A DNA stretch of 64,000 nucleotides from JAAXKN01 sp036261625 (GTDB taxonomy: Bacteria > Bacteroidota > Ignavibacteria > Ignavibacteriales > SURF-24), in assembly GCA_036261625.1 (NCBI GenBank), contig DATAKL010000074.1, forward strand, positions 1 through 64,000. The letters are read 5' to 3'. Position 1 is the stretch's first letter; each line of letters begins with the position of its first letter. The position numbers were made by a program, and so were the translations under genes. Positions 62,830 through 64,000 of the stretch are shown here, piece by piece. The notes beneath the pieces were generated by a model, which saw only the letters and a program-made list of their open reading frames with translations, ran no database searches and was not told the DNA's origin.

Positions 62830-64000
62830 ATGAGACGTATAATTTCTGGTTACTTGTCTTTAGTGGTCCTTTGTTCTTTTATTTTTATTTCATGCAGCAA
62901 AGAAGCGGAAATGCCGACTGCTGCAAATCAGTCGGGAATAACCAAAGGCACTGCATCATTATATAAAGTAAGTTATGGTTCACAAACAGTTGTGGCAACG
63001 GATCTTAATGAGCCCCGCGGGCTTATATTCGGACCGGATCAGCTACTCTATGTTTCTGAGTCGGGTACCGGAGGCAATATTTCAACCGTAGGACAATGCG
63101 ACCAGGTGCCCCCTCCGGTCGGACCTTATCTGGGCGGAAATAATGGAAGCATAACAAAAGTAAATACACCGCAGGGACAATCAAAAATTAACACCAATTT
63201 CCCTTCGACACAGACCGCAGCCACATCAGGAGAGGAAAAAACCTCAATCAGTTCAGTGGCATTCTATTAGGGTAATCTCTATGCCCTTCTTTCCGGAGCC
63301 GGCTGCTCTCATGGCCATTCGGAAATTGATAATGGAATCCTTCAGGTCAACAGCGACGGCTCATGGAAACTGATTGCAAATATAAGCAGTTTTCTAAAAG
63401 CAAATCCAGTGGCAAATCCTGAAGCCGATGATTTCGAACCCGACGGCGACCTCTACAGCATGATCGTGCTTGACAACTATCTCTATTTTATCGAGTCAAA
63501 TCACGGTGAGCTTGACAGGTATGACTTTAATACAGGCAATATTGAACGCGTAGTGGATATTTCTCAAAGCCAGGGGCATATTGTCCCGACGGCAATTGCA
63601 TATAAAGACGGATATTTCTATGTCGGGAATTTAACCACAATCCCTTATCCGGTAGGTGCGGCGAAAATCCTTAAGATTAGCCGCGATGGGCAAAGCGTTT
63701 GCACTTATGCTGAAGGATTTACAACCGTACTAGGACTTACGTTTGATTCTTCCGGAAATCTTTACGTGCTTGAGTCATCAGTGGGTAACGGGCAGCCCCC
63801 GTTCTTTGCCCCGAATACGGGCAAAATCATGGTTATAAAAAATGGTGATGCGAATAATGTTTCAGAAGTTACAAGCGGGCTGAATTTCCCGACAGCAATG
63901 ACACTGGGCCCCGACGGCAACCTGTATGTTTCAAACAATGGATTTAGCAGTGCTCCCGGAACAGGCCAGGTTGTAATGGTAAATATCACTACGGGTTCCA
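62830..64000 (+). pseudogene. ScyD/ScyE-like lipoprotein gene with an in-frame TAG, truncated by the window end
   Basis: ATG at 62830 after GGAGG begins a lipoprotein ('LCSFIFISCSKEAE') continuing as a ScyD/ScyE-type beta-propeller: 'TDLNEPRGLIFGPDQLLYVS', 'GGNISTVGQCDQVPPPVG', 'ISSVAFY'. A single TAG at 63268-63270 then interrupts it, after which the same frame goes on without change: 'GNLYALLSGAGCSHGHSE', 'EADDFEPDGDLYSMIVLDN', 'IESNHGELDRYDF', 'SQSQGHIVPTAIAYKDGYFY', 'LNFPTAMTLGPDGNLYVSNN'. No base insertion is needed. This is either a recent nonsense mutation, an assembly error, or stop-codon readthrough. The gene continues past 64000. Confidence 0.8.

Noticed and set aside
63268..63270. 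TAG as a pyrrolysine codon
   Set aside because: No pyrrolysine genes are visible, other genes in the window use TAG as a normal stop, and this family is not known to contain pyrrolysine. Mutation or sequence error is simpler.
1..64000. tRNA, rRNA or phage genes
   Set aside because: None was recognised on either strand on reading; short RNA genes cannot be excluded without a covariance-model search.

Overview
The window reads as a chromosomal segment of a member of the Bacteroidota/Chlorobi/Ignavibacteria lineage, most like Ignavibacteria or Melioribacter. The best evidence is four secreted proteins that end in the roughly 80-residue C-terminal sorting domain used by type IX secretion (core 'NYPNPFNPSTxIxYxLP', Lys C-terminus), and two PorV/PorQ-like outer-membrane barrels. 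Genes are moderate in GC, densely packed and mostly preceded by clear Shine-Dalgarno sequences. No rRNA, tRNA, CRISPR array or phage was seen. This assignment is an inference from gene content, not a phylogeny.

Layout. 0.3-3.5 kb: iron alcohol dehydrogenase, an unusual ArsR-HTH/DUF2087/GIY-YIG fusion, and a small exported barrel-like protein. 3.7-10.5 kb: GH30 lipoprotein glycosidase, a multi-PAS/GAF histidine kinase with a LuxR-type response regulator, then a stand-alone receiver followed by a Cys-rich DUF116 protein. 10.6-20.3 kb: SnoaL-like protein, nicotinamidase, DUF4395 membrane protein, serine hydrolase with TPRs, PorV-like barrel, EEP hydrolase, a fibronectin/propeller lipoprotein, a PEGA protein and a broken zinc alcohol dehydrogenase. 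20.3-35 kb: OPA-type MFS carrier, CBM9-like protein, two paralogous histidine kinases, class A beta-lactamase, DUF885-like peptidase, a rhodanese/MauE/DUF1573 operon, a second PorV-like barrel and a YnfM-type MFS carrier. 35-43 kb: type IX cargo (an M4 peptidase and two tandem seven-repeat propellers). 43-50.6 kb: C-GCAxxG-C-C protein, cupin, two acyltransferase-3 proteins, an ISNCY-like transposase relic, a DHCW cupin with an alpha/beta hydrolase, and a quinol-type nitric oxide reductase. 50.7-52.8 kb: a 14-repeat type IX cargo propeller. 53-60.2 kb: RsgA and a complete RND efflux operon. 60.3-64 kb: lipoprotein, DUF362 protein, and a ScyD/ScyE-like gene interrupted by one in-frame TAG and running off the window.

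Functionally the window combines cell-surface and secreted biology (type IX cargo, glycosidase, peptidase, surface acylation) with sensing (three histidine kinases, two response regulators) and stress defence (NO reductase, RND pump, beta-lactamase). The most notable regulatory signal is a 79-bp promoter-proximal element that occurs in the same orientation and with identical internal spacing upstream of two separate genes, the exported protein at 2.9-3.5 kb and the receiver/DUF116 pair at 8.9-10.5 kb. It contains the dyad TAGTCC-N2-GGACTA and suggests a small regulon tied to the adjacent two-component system.
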